Source: Bacteroidota bacterium
GTDB lineage: Bacteria > Bacteroidota > Bacteroidia > Cytophagales > Cyclobacteriaceae
Direction of reading: 5' to 3'
Length of the DNA: 64,000 nt
NCBI GenBank assembly: GCA_018266395.1
Contig: JAFEAM010000023.1
Span: 1 to 64,000, forward strand
Part shown: positions 1-7,426 of the stretch, in pieces
Layout: each line of letters starts with the position of its first letter
Position numbering within the stretch: the first letter of the stretch is position 1
Made by a program: the position numbers and the translations under genes
The notes under the pieces: generated by a model
What the model saw: only the letters and a program-made list of their open reading frames with translations
The model's database searches: none
Told to the model about the DNA's origin: nothing

Positions 1-789
1 AGAAACCACTTCACCGGTATCTTCGTCCACGAAATCTTCCGTCCAGGTTTTCAGCACCCGTGCGGCCAGTTTCCGGTCAACGACTTTCTTGAGCGTATTT
101 TTGTTGGCTTCCACTTCTTCGGAAAGTCCAAAGAGGTCGAGAATATCCTTGTCGGTTCCATAACCGATTGCGCGGAGCAACGTGGTCACCGGGAATTTCT
201 TCTTGCGGTCGATGTATGCATACATCACCGAGTTCACGTCCGTCGCAAACTCGATCCAGCTTCCTTTGAAAGGAATGATCCTGGCCGAGTACAGCTTGGT
301 GCCGTTGGTGTGCTTGCTCATGGCAAAGAACACGCCGGGCGACCTGTGGAGCTGGGATACGATGACACGTTCAGCGCCATTGATCACGAACGAACCCTTT
401 TCCGTCATGTACGGAATGTTGCCTAGGAACACTTCCTGTTCGATCGTTTCAAAGTCCTCGTTATCCTCATCGTTGCAGGTGAGGCGGAGTTTGGCTTTGA
501 GCGGAACGGAGAACGTCAGGCCCCGGTCAATGCATTCGTCTACCGAATACTTGGGTGGGTCGATCGTGTAATCCACGAACTCCAACACAAAGTTTTCCCT
601 TGAGTCGGAGATGGGGAAGTTTTCTGCAAACACCTTGAAGAGGCCTTCGTTCTGCCTTTTTTCAGCAGGTGTTTCGATTTGTAAAAAGTCCTTGAAGGAT
701 TGAAGCTGAAGATCGAGGAAATCGGGGTAGTCGATTATTCGCTCGATATTAGAGAAGTCAATCCTGCTGTTGATGATCTTCTTTGCCAA
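1..789 (-). CDS. rpoB: RNA polymerase beta subunit, N-terminal 263 codons (3' end outside window)
   Basis: This is the start of the beta subunit of DNA-directed RNA polymerase, the large catalytic subunit carrying part of the active cleft. The translation opens [12 protein letters not shown], as in other Bacteroidota RpoB proteins, and continues with family-typical stretches such as [19 protein letters not shown] and [13 protein letters not shown]. The start must be TTG at 789-787: an in-frame TAA lies at 804-802 and no ATG or GTG falls between. It follows rplL by 155 bp, an interval holding a long stem-loop, as expected for an rplJL-rpoBC operon. The gene runs off the left edge with no internal stop. 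Identity is certain; the TTG start is well supported. Confidence 0.96.
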   Translation of the reverse strand, partial: MAKKIINSRIDFSNIERIIDYPDFLDLQLQSFKDFLQIETPAEKRQNEGLFKVFAENFPISDSRENFVLEFVDYTIDPPKYSVDECIDRGLTFSVPLKAKLRLTCNDEDNEDFETIEQEVFLGNIPYMTEKGSFVINGAERVIVSQLHRSPGVFFAMSKHTNGTKLYSARIIPFKGSWIEFATDVNSVMYAYIDRKKKFPVTTLLRAIGYGTDKDILDLFGLSEEVEANKNTLKKVVDRKLAARVLKTWTEDFVDEDTGEVVS

Positions 790-852
790 GGTGCGTAGTA
801 TTTATAATTCCAGTAAATCCGGACTAGAACAAAAGGGGTACAAATAGGATGA

Positions 853-904
853 ACCCCACCCCTCTGTAATTCCATTTTTGAGTGGAATTACAAAGGATTG
901 GGGT
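853..904 (-). promoter_or_regulatory. rplL-rpoB intercistronic stem-loop
   Basis: A perfect 10-bp inverted repeat (865-874 with 883-892, 8-nt loop) is extended by a nearly complete outer stem (853-863 with 894-904), giving about 22 paired positions. No T-run follows on the minus strand, so it is not a typical intrinsic terminator. E. coli has an attenuator and an RNase III site in the same interval; an equivalent processing or attenuation role here is inference. Confidence 0.6.
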
Positions 905-944
905 ATATGTCTTCCTCAGACGGTACCCTGCGCCTTCAAGAAGA

Positions 945-1331
945 TTACTTCAACTCTACTTCGGCACCAGCCTCAACGAGTTGCTTCTTGAGATTTTCAG
1001 CTTCGTCTTTCGGTAAGCCTTCCTTGATAGTCTTGGGAGCGCCGTCGACCATGTCTTTGGCTTCTTTCAGGCCGAGACCCGTGAGTTCTTTCACGAGTTT
1101 CACGATCTGAAGCTTATTGGCTCCGGGAGATTTCAGAACGACGTCAAAGTTTGTTTTTTCAGCGGCAGCTGCGCCACCACCGGCAGCGCCGCCAGCGGCA
1201 GGACCGGCAACTGCTACTGCAGCAGCAGCGGGTTCGATGCCGTAGGTTTCTTTCAGGTAAGAAGCCAGTTCATTTACTTCCTTAACGGAAAGTTCCACCA
1301 GTTGATCGCCGATTGCTTTAATGTCAGCCAT
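945..1331 (-). CDS. rplL: 50S ribosomal protein L7/L12
   Basis: L7/L12 is the multicopy stalk protein of the large ribosomal subunit that recruits translational GTPases. The 128-residue product has the family architecture: an N-terminal dimerisation domain (about 1-40), an Ala/Gly-rich hinge (about 41-58), and a C-terminal domain with [20 protein letters not shown], the conserved factor-binding helix region. Length is normal (family about 120-130). It lies 30 bp downstream of rplJ, whose product L10 anchors it to the ribosome, and upstream of rpoB. The ATG at 1331 is the natural start ([15 protein letters not shown]). Confidence 0.98.
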   Translation of the reverse strand: MADIKAIGDQLVELSVKEVNELASYLKETYGIEPAAAAVAVAGPAAGGAAGGGAAAAEKTNFDVVLKSPGANKLQIVKLVKELTGLGLKEAKDMVDGAPKTIKEGLPKDEAENLKKQLVEAGAEVELK

Positions 1332-1361
1332 TTTTGTAAGTGTTTAAGTTCAGTTCAACAA

Positions 1362-1889
1362 TTATTTTGCTCTTTTCTCCAGTGTGCTAACCAGGCCGCC
1401 GATGGTGTGCTTGCCGCTCAACAGGGCAGACAACACGTTCTTGGCAGGTGATTGCAGCAGGGAGATAACTTCCCCAATGAGCTCGTTCTTCGACTTGAGG
1501 TCGCTGAGCACATTGAGATTTTCTTCTCCTATAAACAAGTCGGTCTCGATAGCAGCTGCTTTGAAAGCAGGTTTGCCCTCGTTCTTCTTGCGGTATTCCT
1601 TAATGGCTCTTGCAGGTGCATTTCCCGATTCTTTCGAGAAGATTACGCCGGAGAAGCCATGGAGTACCTTGTAAATAGGATCGTAGTTACCGCCTTTCTT
1701 TTCCAGTGCCTTTTTGATCAGCGTGTTTTTGTACACTCGGTACTCAACACCCTGATGAAAGCAGATCCTGCGGAAAGCATTGATCTGCGACACCGAAAAT
1801 CCGGAAGCGTCGGTAATGTAGAAGTGACTATGCTGTGCAAATTTCTCTGCCAGCTCGTCAATGATTTGTCCTTTTTCTTCGCGGGTCAT
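1362..1889 (-). CDS. rplJ: 50S ribosomal protein L10
   Basis: L10 forms the base of the ribosomal stalk and binds L7/L12 dimers through its C-terminal helix. The 175-residue product has the family N-terminus (MTREEKGQIIDELAEKF), the RNA-binding globular part (about 1-130, including YRVYKNTLIKKAL) and a helical tail ending in LVSTLEKRAK. It starts 14 bp after rplA. In many bacteria L10-L12 represses its own mRNA leader. The rplA-rplJ gap is too short for such a leader, so any binding site would have to overlap the end of rplA; that is inference. Confidence 0.97.
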   Translation of the reverse strand: MTREEKGQIIDELAEKFAQHSHFYITDASGFSVSQINAFRRICFHQGVEYRVYKNTLIKKALEKKGGNYDPIYKVLHGFSGVIFSKESGNAPARAIKEYRKKNEGKPAFKAAAIETDLFIGEENLNVLSDLKSKNELIGEVISLLQSPAKNVLSALLSGKHTIGGLVSTLEKRAK

Positions 1890-1903
1890 CGTTCCATTTA
1901 ATT

Positions 1904-2602
1904 TTAGAGTCCCACAATCGTACTCCTGTCAACCATAACGCCGGGGCTCATCGTACTCGAAAGGCTGATGCTTTGGATATAAGTTCCTTTCGAAGAGGCC
2001 GGCTTTAACTTCGCTACCATGTGGATCAGTTCAGCGGCATTGTCTTTAATCTTATCCGCGCTGAAGGAAGCCTTACCAATGGAGGCGTGTATGATTCCTT
2101 GTTTGTCAATTTTGAAGTCCACTTTACCCGCTTTCACTTCTTTCACAGCTTTGCCTACTTCGAGGGTAACAGTTCCGGACTTCGGGTTAGGCATCAGGCC
2201 ACGAGGACCGAGCACCTTACCGAGTTTACCAACTTTGGCCATGACCGTGGGCGTACAGATGATCACATCCACATCGGTCCAGCCGCCTTCAATTTTGGTC
2301 ACGAATTCATCGAGACCCACGTGCTCTGCGCCAGCGTCCTTTGCTTCCTGAACTTTGTCAGGCGTGCAAAGCACCAGCACGCGTACAACCTTGCCCAGCC
2401 CATGAGGTAGGGTAACCACGCCGCGCACCATCTGGTCAGATTTCTTGGGATCTACGCCGAGGCGGATATCCACGTCAACAGAAGCATCAAATTTGGTGAA
2501 AGTGATTTCCTTCACCAGTTTGGCCGCATCGTCGAGGGAGTATTCCTTCTCCGCATTGTACTTGGCCATAACGGCCTTTCTGTTCTTGCTAATCCGTGCC
2601 AT
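1904..2602 (-). CDS. rplA: 50S ribosomal protein L1
   Basis: L1 binds 23S rRNA at the mobile L1 stalk and helps release deacylated tRNA. The 232-residue product has the expected two-domain composition and the signature [19 protein letters not shown] near residue 130. I start it at the ATG at 2602 ([11 protein letters not shown]) rather than an in-frame TTG two codons upstream, because homologues begin MARxSK. The gap to the rplK stop is then 6 bp, implying translational coupling. L1 autoregulates the L11 operon in many bacteria; no binding site was identified here. Confidence 0.97.
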   Translation of the reverse strand: MARISKNRKAVMAKYNAEKEYSLDDAAKLVKEITFTKFDASVDVDIRLGVDPKKSDQMVRGVVTLPHGLGKVVRVLVLCTPDKVQEAKDAGAEHVGLDEFVTKIEGGWTDVDVIICTPTVMAKVGKLGKVLGPRGLMPNPKSGTVTLEVGKAVKEVKAGKVDFKIDKQGIIHASIGKASFSADKIKDNAAELIHMVAKLKPASSKGTYIQSISLSSTMSPGVMVDRSTIVGL

Positions 2603-2608
2603 GATCAA

Positions 2609-3055
2609 TTATTGTTTTTCCCAGGGAGCAGGGCCACTTACGGTAACACCCATGCTCCGGGCAGTTCCTGCAATCATTTTCATTGCCGACTCCACCTTGA
2701 AGGCGTTAAGGTCGGGCATCTTGGTTTCTGCAATCTTCTTCACCTGAGCCCAGGTGATGGAACCAACCTTCTGACGGTTGGGCTCTTTGGAGCCTTTCGG
2801 AATCTTGATCGCCTCCATGATGAGCACCGCAGCGGGCGGGGTCTTGATGACGAAGTCAAAAGATTTGTCGTTATAGATCGTGATCAATACCGGCAACACC
2901 TGGCCTTGCTTGTCCTGCGAGCGGGCGTTGAACTGCTTGCAGAAGTCCATAATATTCAGACCCTTCGAACCGAGGGCCGGACCGATGGGCGGTGCCGGGT
3001 TGGCCTGACCACCTTTTACCTGCAGCTTCAGATAACCTGTTACTTCCTTTGCCAT
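2609..3055 (-). CDS. rplK: 50S ribosomal protein L11
   Basis: L11 sits in the GTPase-associated centre of the large subunit and takes part in factor binding. The 148-residue product shows the family's N-terminal [20 protein letters not shown] loop and a C-terminal RNA-binding domain with AGTARSMGV. Length is typical (about 141-148). It lies 7 bp downstream of nusG and 6 bp upstream of rplA in the standard nusG-rplK-rplA order, starting at ATG 3055. Confidence 0.98.
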   Translation of the reverse strand: MAKEVTGYLKLQVKGGQANPAPPIGPALGSKGLNIMDFCKQFNARSQDKQGQVLPVLITIYNDKSFDFVIKTPPAAVLIMEAIKIPKGSKEPNRQKVGSITWAQVKKIAETKMPDLNAFKVESAMKMIAGTARSMGVTVSGPAPWEKQ

Positions 3056-3062
3056 GATTACT

Positions 3063-3620
3063 TTATTCTAACTTTTCAACTTGCATGTAGCTCAACTCGA
3101 CCGGTGTATTCCGTCCGAATATTTTTACCATCACGTTCAGTTTCTTCTTATCCTCAAATATTTCCTCCACTGAGCCGGTAAAACCGCTGAAGGGTCCATC
3201 CATCACTTTCACGGATTCACCCTTGATGAAAGGTCTCTCCAGCTTCTCTCCTACTTCATCCACTTCGTCCACCTTGCCCAGAATCCGGTTCACTTCCGAT
3301 TGACGGAGCGGAACGGGATCCTTGGTAGATCCGGTCCCATTGTTGCCCAGGAAGCCAATCACACCGGGAATATTGGTAACGGTATGGTTTGCTTCCGGAT
3401 GGCTCAGATCCGCTGAAATGAGCACATAGCCGGGGAAGAAGTTCTTTTCGCGCATCTTCTTCTTGCCATTGCGCATTTCATATACCTTTTCAGAAGGGAT
3501 CAGCACCTGCGGGATGGATTCCGTGAGCTTGGAGCGCTCAATTTCAGTTTCCAGGTAAGATTTTACTTTCTTCTCCTGGCCACTGATCACGCGCAGTACA
3601 TACCACTTTAATTCGCCCAT
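3063..3620 (-). CDS. nusG: transcription termination/antitermination protein NusG
   Basis: NusG binds RNA polymerase, suppresses pausing and links transcription to Rho or the ribosome. The 185-residue product has the N-terminal NGN domain ([19 protein letters not shown]) with [13 protein letters not shown] at the polymerase-binding face, and a C-terminal KOW domain (about 125-185: [19 protein letters not shown]). Length is normal. It lies 12 bp downstream of secE. The ATG at 3620 gives the family-typical [10 protein letters not shown] start. Confidence 0.98.
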   Translation of the reverse strand: MGELKWYVLRVISGQEKKVKSYLETEIERSKLTESIPQVLIPSEKVYEMRNGKKKMREKNFFPGYVLISADLSHPEANHTVTNIPGVIGFLGNNGTGSTKDPVPLRQSEVNRILGKVDEVDEVGEKLERPFIKGESVKVMDGPFSGFTGSVEEIFEDKKKLNVMVKIFGRNTPVELSYMQVEKLE

Positions 3621-3632
3621 CGCCTTCCTGAA

Positions 3633-3824
3633 TTAGAATTCCCTGTAAAACCAAGCCAGGGCGTTCTTAAAGCCCAAATCAATTACCCCTATTACAAGGG
3701 CGAAAATCAGGGATGCCACCAGTACCAGGATAGCACTAGCCTGTAGCTCACTAAACTTAGGCCAGGAGACCTTGTTGCGAACCTCATCGATTGAATCCAG
3801 CAGGTAGGCTTTTACTTTTTCCAT
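3633..3824 (-). CDS. secE: preprotein translocase subunit SecE
   Basis: SecE clamps SecY in the inner-membrane Sec translocon. The 63-residue product has an amphipathic N-terminus with the family motif DEVRNKVSWPKFSELQAS followed by one transmembrane helix (about 28-50). I start it at ATG 3824 (MEKVKAYLLDSI). The reading frame stays open back to 3935, but that extension would translate tRNA-Trp, which cannot be right. Gene order tRNA-Trp, secE, nusG is the usual bacterial one. This short single-helix form is standard outside enterobacteria. Confidence 0.95.
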   Translation of the reverse strand: MEKVKAYLLDSIDEVRNKVSWPKFSELQASAILVLVASLIFALVIGVIDLGFKNALAWFYREF

Positions 3825-3904
3825 GGTTGATACCCTTACAAAAGCTGTTTTTTCGGTTTTCTGAGGGATAACCGGCATTTCCGGCGACCCCTTCCTTTTT
3901 CTTG

Positions 3905-3977
3905 CACGGGTGGAGAGACTCGAACTCCCAGCCAACGGTTTTGGAGACCGCTACTCTACCAATTGAGCTACACCCGT
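3905..3977 (-). tRNA. tRNA-Trp (anticodon CCA)
   Basis: On the minus strand a 73-nt cloverleaf has a 7-bp acceptor stem (ACGGGTG with CACCCGT), a D-arm (GCTCAATTGGTAGAGT), an anticodon arm with loop CTCCAAA and anticodon CCA, and a T-arm containing GTTCGAGTC. No 3' CCA is encoded; the template continues CAAG. It lies upstream of secE, its conserved neighbour. Confidence 0.95.
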
Positions 3978-4001
3978 TTGGCTACTAAATTCTTGACCGA
4001 G

Positions 4002-4058
4002 AGTCCTTTTAAATCCTCCCGTCCCGACTGCTCGCGCGTCGGGAAATTCAAAAGGACT
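4002..4058 (-). promoter_or_regulatory. 5'-leader stem-loop of the tRNA-Trp-secE transcript
   Basis: A 9-bp outer stem (4002-4010 with 4050-4058) encloses a 6-bp inner stem (4023-4028 with 4038-4043). It lies directly downstream of the -7 element at 4067-4060, so the transcript would begin within or next to the first arm. It has no T-run on the minus strand. A role in 5'-end protection or tRNA processing is inference. Confidence 0.5.
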
Positions 4059-4059
4059 G

Positions 4060-4088
4060 CAAAGGTAGAACAAATGGGTACAAAACAA
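4060..4088 (-). promoter_or_regulatory. Bacteroidota-type promoter for tRNA-Trp-secE-nusG-rplKAJL-rpoB
   Basis: The minus strand reads TTG at 4088-4086, an 18-nt spacer, then TACCTTTG at 4067-4060. This matches the Bacteroidota consensus (TTG, about 19 nt, TAnnTTTG). The bases after it are CAGTCC, a start region shared with the tRNA-Tyr and pdhA promoters. Lying just after the tuf terminator, it would let the ribosomal protein/RNA polymerase genes be transcribed separately from tuf. Confidence 0.65.
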
Positions 4089-4119
4089 AAACGTTTCCCG
4101 GAAAAATCCGGGAAACGTT
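4081..4119 (-). terminator. intrinsic terminator after tuf
   Basis: A perfect 12-bp stem (4090-4101 with 4108-4119) with a 6-nt loop is followed on the minus strand by TTTTGTTTTG. It lies 46 bp beyond the tuf stop codon, and its T-tract overlaps the upstream element of the next promoter. Confidence 0.85.
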
Positions 4120-4165
4120 CCTATTTGATTGTCAGTGGGTTAACCCCACCAACGAGAACCTGCTA

Positions 4166-5353
4166 TTAGTCCAGAATTTCAGTCACCTGGCCTGATCCAA
4201 CGGTCCTTCCGCCTTCACGGATAGCGAACCGGAGACCCTTTTCCATGGCGATCTTATTGATCAGTTCCACGTCGATGGAGACGTTGTCGCCAGGCATAAC
4301 CATTTCAACGCCCTGGGGCAGTTTGATTTCGCCGGTAACGTCTGTCGTACGGAAATAGAACTGAGGACGATACTTATTGAAGAACGGGGTGTGACGGCCA
4401 CCTTCTTCCTTGCTGAGAACGTAAACCTCGGCCTTGAACTTGGCGTGAGGGGTAACGGTTCCGGGCTTGCAGATAACCATACCACGGCAGATATCGGTTT
4501 TTTCGATACCACGGAGGAGGAGACCTACGTTGTCGCCAGCTTCACCCCTGTCAAGGATCTTACGGAACATTTCAACACCAGTGATGGTGGAAGTGAGGTT
4601 TTCGGCACCCATTCCAAGGATCTGAACCGGGTCACCGGTTTTGATCACACCGCGCTCAATACGGCCGGTAGCAACGGTACCACGACCAGTGATGGAGAAC
4701 ACGTCTTCAACAGGCATGAGGAAGTCCTTGTCAATTGCGCGAACTGGGAGCGGGATGTAATCATCCACAGCCTTCATCAGTTCTTCAACCTTCTCAACCC
4801 ACTTGGCATCGCCATTGAGGGCACCGAGGGCAGAACCACGGATGACAGGAATTTTGTCACCAGGGAAACTGTAAGAAGAGAGGAGTTCGCGAACTTCCAT
4901 TTCCACGAGGTCGAGGAGTTCAGGGTCGTCCACGAGGTCAACCTTGTTCATGAACACCACGAGTGCAGGCACGCCTACCTGACGGGCAAGAAGGATGTGC
5001 TCGCGGGTTTGAGGCATCGGTCCGTCAGTAGCAGCTACTACGAGAATAGCGCCGTCCATCTGGGCAGCACCGGTAACCATGTTCTTCACATAGTCAGCGT
5101 GACCAGGGCAGTCAACGTGCGCATAGTGACGCTTCTCAGTCTGATACTCAACGTGTGAGGTGTTGATGGTGATACCACGCTCTTTTTCTTCAGGAGCGTT
5201 GTCGATAGAGGAGAAATCCCTCTCGGCGGCCAGACCTTTCTTTGCAAGCACCTTCGTGATTGCTGCAGTCAGGGTGGTCTTTCCGTGGTCAACGTGGCCA
5301 ATGGTGCCGACGTTAACGTGCGGTTTCGAACGGTCAAATGTTTCTTTTGCCAT
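4166..5353 (-). CDS. tuf: translation elongation factor Tu
   Basis: EF-Tu delivers aminoacyl-tRNA to the ribosomal A site as a GTP complex. The 395-residue product is full length and carries every GTPase motif: P-loop GHVDHGKT (19-26), switch [21 protein letters not shown] (81-88), NKVD (136-139) and the GSAL element, followed by the two beta-barrel domains. Gene order is tRNA-Tyr, -Gly, -Thr, tuf, tRNA-Trp, comparable to the tufB locus of E. coli. The 270-bp leader (5354-5623) holds no gene I can support; it contains a 7-bp hairpin (5464-5480) and no clear separate promoter, so tuf is probably read from the tRNA promoter. Confidence 0.99.
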   Translation of the reverse strand: MAKETFDRSKPHVNVGTIGHVDHGKTTLTAAITKVLAKKGLAAERDFSSIDNAPEEKERGITINTSHVEYQTEKRHYAHVDCPGHADYVKNMVTGAAQMDGAILVVAATDGPMPQTREHILLARQVGVPALVVFMNKVDLVDDPELLDLVEMEVRELLSSYSFPGDKIPVIRGSALGALNGDAKWVEKVEELMKAVDDYIPLPVRAIDKDFLMPVEDVFSITGRGTVATGRIERGVIKTGDPVQILGMGAENLTSTITGVEMFRKILDRGEAGDNVGLLLRGIEKTDICRGMVICKPGTVTPHAKFKAEVYVLSKEEGGRHTPFFNKYRPQFYFRTTDVTGEIKLPQGVEMVMPGDNVSIDVELINKIAMEKGLRFAIREGGRTVGSGQVTEILD

Positions 5354-5623
5354 ATTTGAAAATCCCAGTTAAGTGTTTAAAGTGTATGAATTGATTAATT
5401 AAATAAGTTCAATCTAAAGCCTCCCCGGCCGGGAAGCATACACCCTAAACATGTTAAGCCTGTCGAATAAGGGTTATTCGTCTGCACTGTTTTTAAAGAT
5501 TCCATTATGATGGTCGCTACCCATCGGAACTCCTTAAAATCAGCCTAGTCATTTCAACTTCGGTTCCAGACCGTTTGTCTGAAGCCGTTCCGGAACCCGG
5601 AATGTACAAGTTCAATCCTTCTG

Positions 5624-5695
<72 letters not shown>

Positions 5696-5699
5696 GGCT

Positions 5700-5778
5700 C
5701 ATTTGGCGATTGGGTGATTTGGTGATTTTGGTGATTTCAAAGAATCGCCAAATCATCAGGTCAACAAATCATCAAATG
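5700..5778. repeat. imperfect palindrome between tRNA-Thr and tRNA-Gly
   Basis: This 79-bp element fills nearly all of the spacer. The left half iterates the word TTTGGTGAT with variants (TTTGGCGAT, TGGGTGAT, TTTGGTGAT, TTTGGTGAT), and the right half carries reverse complements (ATCGCCAAATCATC, ACAAATCATCAAATG). The ends are CATTTGGCGAT and ATCATCAAATG. A related element lies in the next spacer. Confidence 0.6.
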
Positions 5779-5783
5779 GACTG

Positions 5784-5856
5784 AGCGGGAAACGAGGCTC
5801 GAACTCGCGACCTATAGCTTGGAAGGCTATCGCTCTACCAACTGAGCTACTCCCGC
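5784..5856 (-). tRNA. tRNA-Gly (anticodon TCC)
   Basis: A 73-nt minus-strand cloverleaf has acceptor GCGGGAG paired with TTCCCGC (one G-U pair), D-arm GCTCAGTTGGTAGAGC, anticodon stem TAGC/GCTA around a loop with anticodon TCC, and a T-arm with GTTCGAGCC. No CCA is encoded. It is flanked on both sides by palindromic spacers. Confidence 0.95.
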
Positions 5857-5860
5857 AGAT

Positions 5861-5922
5861 CATTTGGTGATAGGGTGATTGGCTGATCTCTGTAAATCTC
5901 CAAATCACAATATCACCAAATG
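5861..5922. repeat. palindromic spacer element between tRNA-Gly and tRNA-Tyr
   Basis: A 62-bp element has perfect 11-bp inverted ends, CATTTGGTGAT (5861-5871) and ATCACCAAATG (5912-5922). Its interior copies (GGGTGATTGGCTGAT and CTCCAAATCACAAT) are degenerate forms of the same word. It belongs to the same family as the element at 5700-5778 and could fold into one long hairpin. Confidence 0.65.
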
Positions 5923-5927
5923 TCCTG

Positions 5928-6010
5928 TGGGGGGAACAGGATTCGAACCTGTGAAGACATAAGTCAACAGATTTACAGTCTGTCCTCGTTGGCCGCTTGA
6001 GTATCCCCCC
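5928..6010 (-). tRNA. tRNA-Tyr (anticodon GTA)
   Basis: An 83-nt class II tRNA has acceptor GGGGGGA with TCCCCCC, a long variable arm (about TTGACTTATGTCTTC), an anticodon loop with GTA flanked by CAGA/TCTG, and a T-arm with GTTCGAATC. No CCA is encoded. It is the first gene after the promoter at 6146-6175. Confidence 0.95.
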
Positions 6011-6145
6011 GATTATCTGATGGTGGTCACACATGATACTTTGCAGCTAAGAACGGGTGTGAACCTTTCCAAATGAATTGAGAACGACCGTTTTCTGCTG
6101 CCCTTTCAATGCGCCAAAAAAGCCATTTTTCTGAAAACGGGACTG

Positions 6146-6175
6146 CAAAATTAAAGGCTTTTTCGGTTTAGGCAA
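6146..6175 (-). promoter_or_regulatory. promoter of the tRNA-Tyr/Gly/Thr-tuf operon
   Basis: The minus strand has TTG (6175-6173), a 19-nt spacer and TAATTTTG (6153-6146), a full match to the Bacteroidota TTG-N19-TAnnTTTG consensus. CAGTCCCG follows. An 8-bp inverted repeat (6088-6095 with 6133-6140) starts at about the expected first transcribed base. The leader to tRNA-Tyr is about 130 nt and has no ORF worth calling. Confidence 0.75.
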
Positions 6176-6223
6176 GGAATCACCCTTCGATTTGGCTGGG
6201 TGCCCAGTTCAGCTTGACTGAGG

Positions 6224-6523
6224 TTACATTAATACTATCTCCTTTACCACGCCTTCGCCAAACTCCTTGTTGAGCATTTCAAGAATCTTGGATTTATGAT
6301 AACTCAGATCCTGTTTCATGGAAGGTGATACGAGTTCGATGAACAGGACCTTGTTACGGACAAACACTTTCCTGGTTCTCCTGGCGATGGCTTTCCCGAC
6401 CAGCCTTTCCCAGGAAGCCACCACATTGGCTTCGTCAAAGCGGGGCTTCAGGTGCTGGGTTTTAAGCAATTCCTCAATTGCCTGACTGATGTGTAATGGA
6501 CCTGGCAGCTGTGATTTGGCCAT
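6224..6523 (-). CDS. DUF721 (DciA-like) protein
   Basis: This 99-residue protein matches the DUF721 family, whose member DciA is the ancestral loader or recruiter of replicative helicase DnaB. Visible family traits are an N-terminal helix with ISQAIEELLKT, the central VVASWERLVGKAIARRTRKVF and the C-terminal MKQDLSYHKSKILEMLNKEFG, giving a KH-like fold. I start it at ATG 6523; the frame is open to 6616, but that would overlap the caspase gene. DUF721 genes often sit beside recF in Bacteroidota. Here a 6.6-kb secreted-protein operon separates them. The helicase-loader role is inferred from the family. Confidence 0.8.
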   Translation of the reverse strand: MAKSQLPGPLHISQAIEELLKTQHLKPRFDEANVVASWERLVGKAIARRTRKVFVRNKVLFIELVSPSMKQDLSYHKSKILEMLNKEFGEGVVKEIVLM

Positions 6524-6575
6524 AGGCAAAGGTAGGATTTCAGGGGAAACCGAGGGACCGACCCACCTGATAATG

Positions 6576-7424
6576 CTATTTCTTCCTCCTTTCGAAAATA
6601 AAGTCTCCTCCCTCATCGCCAGCGCCCTGGATCACGCCATAGACAGGATTGGCAGCTGAATTGTTCATGACCGGCTCATAGATCCTTGTAAATAATGTCA
6701 TGGCCGGCAGATAGTCATCTTCATTTTCCCTGAGCTTTTTTATCAGCTGCTGAAGAAATATACTCTTGTCCGGAACCGCGCTGAGGTTGCCGCTAGTCAT
6801 GGCCTTGCGACTGGGTTCGCGATATAGTTCATTGATCTGCACGAAACGCTCAGCCGATATGGCCCGGCTTTTAAAGATGCTTCCGCCAAAACAAGCATCC
6901 GTGATCAGTAAGGTATGTTTGGATTTGATCGAAGCGAACGAAAGATTGTCCTTGATATCGCTGTTCGAAATCCAGTTGCTACGGCTGTCTGGCCTTGCGT
7001 CTGAAGGCAACCAATAACCCAATTCCCTGCTTTTGTCCCAATAGCCGTGACCTGCGTAGAAGACAAGAAGATTGTCACTTTCACCAGTAGCATGCGCGAG
7101 ATTGTCCAGGGCATCGATAATCTGTTGACGTGTCGGGTCTTTCAGCAAGATCACATCTGAAGGGTCAAAAGAATAGAATTGGGTGATGGTATTATAAACT
7201 TCCTGCGCATCCTGGGCTGGGCGATCCAGCGACTGAAAATTGGGCCCTTCATATTGATAGTGTGAAACACCCATAATGAGTGCCCGGTATTTGCGATTAA
7301 TCTTTTCAGGTTCTTCACCTACTGTCGAAAAGTCAACCGTCAGCTTGTTTGTTTTTTCTTTCAGAATCTGGCCAATCAGACTGAAAGGCAGCATCACCAG
7401 CAAAAGCATCATGTATCTCACCAT
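6576..7424 (-). CDS. exported caspase-fold (C14-like) peptidase
   Basis: The 282-residue product has a signal peptide (about 1-19, hydrophobic core MMLLLVMLPFSLIG) and a caspase-type p20 domain. The catalytic pair is visible: His126 in FYAGHGYW and Cys178 in ITDACFGGS. The start of the domain (YRALIMGVSHYQYEGPNF) is typical of bacterial metacaspase-like proteins, and RPAQDAQEVYNTI matches the next conserved segment. Substrate preference cannot be read from sequence. It starts 2 bp after the stop of the giant T9SS gene, so the two are almost certainly co-transcribed. It has no T9SS sorting region, which suggests a periplasmic location. Processing of the neighbouring secreted proteins is possible but unproven. 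Confidence 0.85.
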   Translation of the reverse strand: MVRYMMLLLVMLPFSLIGQILKEKTNKLTVDFSTVGEEPEKINRKYRALIMGVSHYQYEGPNFQSLDRPAQDAQEVYNTITQFYSFDPSDVILLKDPTRQQIIDALDNLAHATGESDNLLVFYAGHGYWDKSRELGYWLPSDARPDSRSNWISNSDIKDNLSFASIKSKHTLLITDACFGGSIFKSRAISAERFVQINELYREPSRKAMTSGNLSAVPDKSIFLQQLIKKLRENEDDYLPAMTLFTRIYEPVMNNSAANPVYGVIQGAGDEGGDFIFERRKK

Positions 7425-7426
7425 AA

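Noticed and set aside
182-571. Plus-strand ORF of 129 codons opposite rpoB
   Set aside because: It is the complement of a highly conserved rpoB coding region; no homologous protein content and no promoter.
3825-3935. N-terminal extension of SecE
   Set aside because: It would start inside tRNA-Trp; ATG 3824 gives a normal SecE.
4391-5158. 255-codon plus-strand ORF opposite tuf
   Set aside because: Long antisense frames are common opposite tuf because of its codon bias; the translation is His/Thr-rich and has no domain.
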